DNA from: Owenia fusiformis | Lineage: Eukaryota; Annelida; Polychaeta; Sabellida; Oweniidae | Direction of reading: 5' to 3' | DNA length: 64,000 bases | Assembly (NCBI GenBank): GCA_903813345.2 | Contig: CAIIXF020000002.1 | Location: 17,553,467-17,617,466 of the forward strand | In this document: in pieces, positions 39,201 through 45,200 of the stretch | Position numbering within the stretch: the stretch's first letter is position 1 | How the letters are laid out: each line of letters opens with the position of its first letter | Program-made: the position numbers and the translations under genes | Notes under the pieces: model-generated | Told to the model about the DNA's origin: nothing | What the model saw: only the letters and a program-made list of their open reading frames with translations | Databases searched by the model: none

Positions 39201-42200
39201 GGTATCCGCGAGTATACATTAGCTGCATTCGTGAATACATTAGCTCAGTGATTCTGATTAGACAACAAATTGACGAATGAATCTGATTGGTTGGCAGAAT
39301 GACCAATGAATTGATTTGTTTCTGATTTTCTCATTAAAGGGGCAACAAGGTCTGTAGAGAAAAAATTCAAAATGTTTTACTTTTTCTGACCTATCAGGGC
39401 AACATTTGGCATAACATCTTCTTTGACATATCTATTTATGGATAACAATGGATAATACATAGTTATGGATAACTATGTATGGATATACTATCTATTTCAG
39501 CATTAAGAAGTGTAAATTCAGTTTAAAGCTTCTATAAAGGGAGTCCCACTTAAAGATTTTTAAGATCCATCATGTTTCAAGAAGAATATCAGCTGAAATA
39601 ATGTTCATCCAGGGGATTTCTTTGGAGAAAATAAAAATATATGTTAGTTTTGATGAAATATCCAAAATTGAATATATTTTGACACTGGTCCATGACTGTG
39701 CAATTTTAAGGGCAAACTAGTAGAGGCCATATTTTTTTATTTCTAACAACAAACAAACCTTCATTTTATGTCCTAGATAAATGATCTGGTTCTCCTAATC
39801 CAGCATAAAAAATGATCACAAATAAAATATATTTTATGTCATATAATGCAGCTGTACAACTAAAGGGTTAAGGAATTCAAAGGAAGTTGAGCTCATGGAA
39901 TTGAATATGTAAACACAGACAGTTTGTTCACTGAATATAGAGTTGGGATGACCTGTTAGTGATGAATGAATGCAACACATGCATTTTGCGACAACTGTCA
40001 ATGGCAGTAAAAATGGCACTATTACAAAAACATACAAACTTGGGGCAGTCTCTCACTAAAGATATGATGCACAGTTTTCTAATGTATCATGATGCCAAAT
40101 ATCTAATAGTGCCCAATATACCCACTCTTGAAACTCAATATTATGATCTAATAACAGTTCACCACAACCCAAATATGGATTGGACAACACAAATTGCAGA
40201 ATATAATACCAAACAAAACATTCCCTTTGTCTTGTTGTTAGACAAAACAGCTTGTCTATGTTTATGTTTATGTTTATTTCCTTTTTAGCTTGAGAAAGGA
40301 CAGATTCATATACCTGACCATTTGACAACAATTTGACAAAAACATCTATCATCGTTGAGGTAGGCCTTCTATTATTTAAGTCTTCTGTTAAGAATATTTT
40401 TTAGTAAAATGACTGGATTTCTGTGAAAATCTACTGGATTTTTGAAAAATCTACTCGAGAATGCAAGATTAAAAAAAATGAACAAAAAATTTCAAATCAA
40501 TTCATATTCTATTTGAGCATTGTTGCGAAATAAACCTCTGTGAACTATATGAACTAATATTCAAGTATATTTCATACAGACAGGAATTGCACTAAAACAT
40601 AATAAAAGTTATTAGTGATGATCTAAATTACCCATGATAATATCTATATTGCGTGATGACTGATATTAAAAAGTAGTATCAATTTTCCCTAGAAAGTTAT
40701 GAAAATAAAATCATGTCATTCTGTATAATAAGCATAAATGAGACCATCGAGATTAAAATAATGTTTTATTGTCAGGCAAAACAGAATACAAGGGTATACA
40801 ATGCTACTGTATCTACATCCTCCGATCACAGGGCTTCAAAATCCAGAATATCTTCTTTCTTTTTACCCCCTGCTATAACCAAGTTGGACGCGCCCGATTA
40901 AACTGAATCACGTGATCTTATTATGCGCCGATGACGTATACATGATTTCTGTTGCAGTGTTGCGACAGCCAATCAAATTGCGAGTTCTTAATCGGGGAAA
41001 TGCTAACTGCTTATAGCAGGGGGAAGAAGGAGGTACGGATTCTGGACACCTGCTTAGGAGGATGCTGTATCTATTTTACAGGAAATGTATATCTACTGGG
41101 AGGATTTGGATAAAGTTTTATTCAGAGGGAATTATGTATATTTACAATCCATACAGACAGACTGTGATAACACATGAATCCATGTCTGCTAAGGTTCTGG
41201 TATATATTTTACTTTCTGAGGTTCCAAAAAATTGAGATTGATATCATAGATTTTCCTTGATTCTCCTTCACTCTGTAAGAATTTACTTAATATTTCATGA
41301 AATTTTGTCTTCTTAGGTGTATTTTCAGTTTCTGCTTCCTCTATGAAAGAATCAGTGCCAATAGCATGAAATCTTACAGCAAAATTCTCATTTTCTGTGG
41401 TACTGTCATTTGTTCATCTCAAAAGACTAGATGCAAGTAGAAAGGCTTGATTTACAAAATTAAATGTTTAAAATTCAGTTAAAGTTTAAGTATGTCATAT
41501 TTGAAATCTACATGCAAAATTACATCTAAAGATATGGTTTCAAAAAATAATTATATTTGAAAATGTGACTTCTAGTTTGGGGAGATTCCCCATAGACCCC
41601 ATGTTATAAAATCAGAAAAAATGAAATATCTCTTCTTATATTGGACAGGAAATATTTTCTTTTACTGAACATATTTTAATTTGCATAACTATTCGACATA
41701 TAATGATTATATGAAAATTAAACCACTAAAACTGATGTATTTAAGATAGAGGTCGTTTATATATATTGCTTTTATATCACTTTTCTATACCAGCATCAAA
41801 ACATATAACTATTATTATAGAAATGTCAGAGTTCAAATAAGCATAATAATATAAAATTATGTTGTTTCATGAACTGTACGCTGTATTTTATCAACACCTG
41901 TTCTTATGAATCCAATAATTTAAAAATCGTCATCACTGAAACTAAGATATAATAAAAAACAGTACTTATGAAATGCCAAAAATATTTTAAAACAGAACAG
42001 TCACGATTCAATATAAAAAAAATTATAAAATGTTCTCCAGAAAAAATGTTGTTAAGAAACATAAAAAAATAAAAAAGCAGTCATAATTCAATATTTTATT
42101 TAAATTCACCAAATTCAATATAAGAACTAAAACACACATACACTGTGTTCATATTATTTATTGACAATGATCAGGGGTTTCATAAGCAGCAGGCAATAGG

Positions 42201-45200
42201 GGCTTTTCATCGGTTGTTTTCACAAAATCACCTGTTGTTTTTAGAAACTTTTCAATTTTTCCATATTAAATTGAATGATTTCCATTAATTTTGCCCTTTG
42301 TTTTAATTTATTTAGCCTTTTGTAAGAAATTCTAGTGAAACCCCTGATGATACATGTACAGTTAAGCAGCATCATCATTTTGAAACAGATTTGGCTATAT
42401 TATGTATATCACTACACTTGTCTTGCAACATATCACCACCCCAATTCTACTTCACATCTTTATGGTGTGGTAAATTAAAATCATGGATGTAAGGTTTGAG
42501 GTATAGATATGAGGTTTTGGCAGTAAGGTGTGTATAAAGTTGAAGCATAGGGGTAAAGGGTAGAGTTGAATTATGGAGTTGAAGTATGAAGGTGGGAATG
42601 CAGATGAGGTGTACAAGGAGAGGTTTAAAGGTAAAGTGTAGGTATGATATATGGATATTAAGGCCGTGCCATTCGACGAACCAAAACTTTTGCTTGAATA
42701 CCAATACCAATACCAGTGTTTCGGAACAAACATCAGAACCTTACCTCTATTGGCTTTGAATCGTTAACTCACACCAAACTAGTTCTTACCCATTCTTGTC
42801 AGTCCTACGAAAACGTCGTAAAACAGGCTCAATCTGGCTATGGTTGGGAGATATGTCTAAAATAATTAGCTACTTCGTTTATAAACAGTCTTCAATACGT
42901 CCATCTCATTCGCAGTTCCTTCAGATTGCACCACGTCGGTGTGCAACGTCGTATAACGTGTCCCTTAGTCTATAAGGTCATCATGACCTGATTACAGAAA
43001 AGTATGGTCGCCATCGAATTTTTAATCGATTCAAAATTCTTAATCACATTCCCCGTCCGAGAAAGTCCATGTAGTTCGTAAACAGACCATAGAACGTTGT
43101 AGCTATGTTCATTCAGTTCGCACACAGTTTAAAACCAGTTTTGAAGACTGCAGTGGCAACTTGTTTGGTGTGATAGCTATATTTTTGCTAACTCGTTCAT
43201 AAGCAGTCTTAAATACGTTCTTAATCAGTTTAAACCCATTTGTTCGAAGTATGTCCAGGTCGTTGTTAGTACGTTGTCACTCGTTCTAATTGTAGAACGT
43301 ATCAACCACGAGAACATTTTGAGCATGTTCTAAGTTCTAGAGGACCTACCCGTTCACTCATTAGATGAAGTTTGTAAATAGACCCCAAACGGTCCTAAGT
43401 ACATCCAGTCCGTTCGTGCACAGTTGAAGAATGTTTTGGAGAACATAGTGAAAACTAGTTTGGTGTGATAGTAGGGTAATATCTTAAGTCCAGTGTTTCC
43501 CAAGTAATCTTTTCCTTCAAATTGTGTCATATATACAAGTGTATTAGTCACATAAATATAGTAAATAACGATGAAATCAAGTTTTGTTTTGATTTGAGAG
43601 AATGCCCTTCAGTTTTCACTGGAACTAGGAATCGACAGGGTGGAATCACTCACAGATAAAAATAAATAAATAAATTTAAGTAGGATCTTAATAATACGAT
43701 ATAATATATCCATCCGGCTTCAAGGAATTTTTCAGTTTAGTGCAGTGTAATGATGCACTGGGGGACTTTTTCAGACGAAAAATTAAAAATAAATCTGAAA
43801 AGTCGGGTTAAATTCTGTAAAAACATGGATACTAGCGATAAAATGACACTAGTTTGAGTGATACAGAAGGAGCTACCAACATAAGATACTGCACAGGGGC
43901 AGATCTGGGAATCAACAAGGGGGGTCCAAATTTCAAGCCAGAGAAAAAAAACGGCCGCACTTGCACGGAAAAAAATTTTGGGCCCCAAAAACCCAAAAGT
44001 GGGCCCAAATTTTGAAATTTTGAGGCCCATTTTCTTCAAAATTTGGCCTGAAATTAAAAAATAAGGCCTTAAAAGGCCCAGTAATGACCAAAAAGGCCCA
44101 CTTTTTGGGGCCTGAAGGCCTTTTTTGGCCCAAAATTTTTTTTGGGCCCAATTTTTTTTTTCTGGGCCCACCCAAGGGGGGGGGGGGGCCTGGGCCCCCA
44201 GCCCCCCCCCCCCCTAACCTGCCAATGCTGCAGGACCAATACAATTTTTTCTCTCAAAAGAAACCTGCTCTTGTGATGTTTTGGAACAAGATCTATTTGG
44301 TCTATCTTCCCCATCATGTATTAATTTGTTTAAAGTTCAAAGTCCTCTTGAGAAAGACTCCACACACATACATGTGGCCATAATAAGCGAGACAATGAAT
44401 ATATGAAAACAACCCTGAGATCATGGACTTATAAATAATCTGTCCTCTGACTATGATCCATCATTTAAATGCCTTGTATTTAATCAACTACCCTTTGCAT
44501 TCATTCAACTTTGCTTCTTTTTCACCCTTTCTGACAATAAATATCTGAGCTCACTGAGCCATTCAGAGTTTGTCATCGAAATAAGGACAACTTTATATAT
44601 ATGGTCATTTCCTCTTATGCCATCGAAAAGTTAATGAGCATGCATTTGATCCTTCCAGCTAACTGATTGGCTGAGAAAAAATCAGGGTGGTAGGTTTGAA
44701 ATGATTTACGACCCGAACTGTCACAGGCATAGGTTGTGGGGGCCAGGCTACTCAATAGCCTATACTAGGCAGAGGGTGACTAGACTGCATGCAAGGTATA
44801 ATATATATACATGTATAACATATATATAATTACAGAAACATATATGAGGGAGAAGTACTACATTCACTAAAAGAGCCAGTGAGTTCATAGGTTTAATGGT
44901 TTTTAAGAGCAAAATAAATGTTTTATTATGCAAAGGGTATGAAAACACTTTATGAGTACCCAAGTCCAAGAGTTTGACTAAGTTTGACTGAGATGACTTA
45001 AGACAATTGTAACATTTAAATGCAGTGATCTCCCCAGCATTAAAGCAAGTGGGCATAGCAACCACCTGAGATTTTGAAAATAAGCTTGCTTGCATCCACC
45101 TGAAAATTCATTTGCACCCAATTGAAGATGAGAAAAATCATGAAAAATTGGCATATTTTGACCAATTTTGGTGAATTGTGAAAGTAAGAATTGTGTTCCC

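Noticed and set aside
39959-40288. A 109-codon frame
   Set aside because: No recognisable domain, ends in a TGTTTA microsatellite, and an equally long frame lies on the other strand.
43737-44383. Several overlapping Pro/Gly/Lys-rich frames
   Set aside because: They come from the GGCC/AAATTT low-complexity block and exist on both strands.
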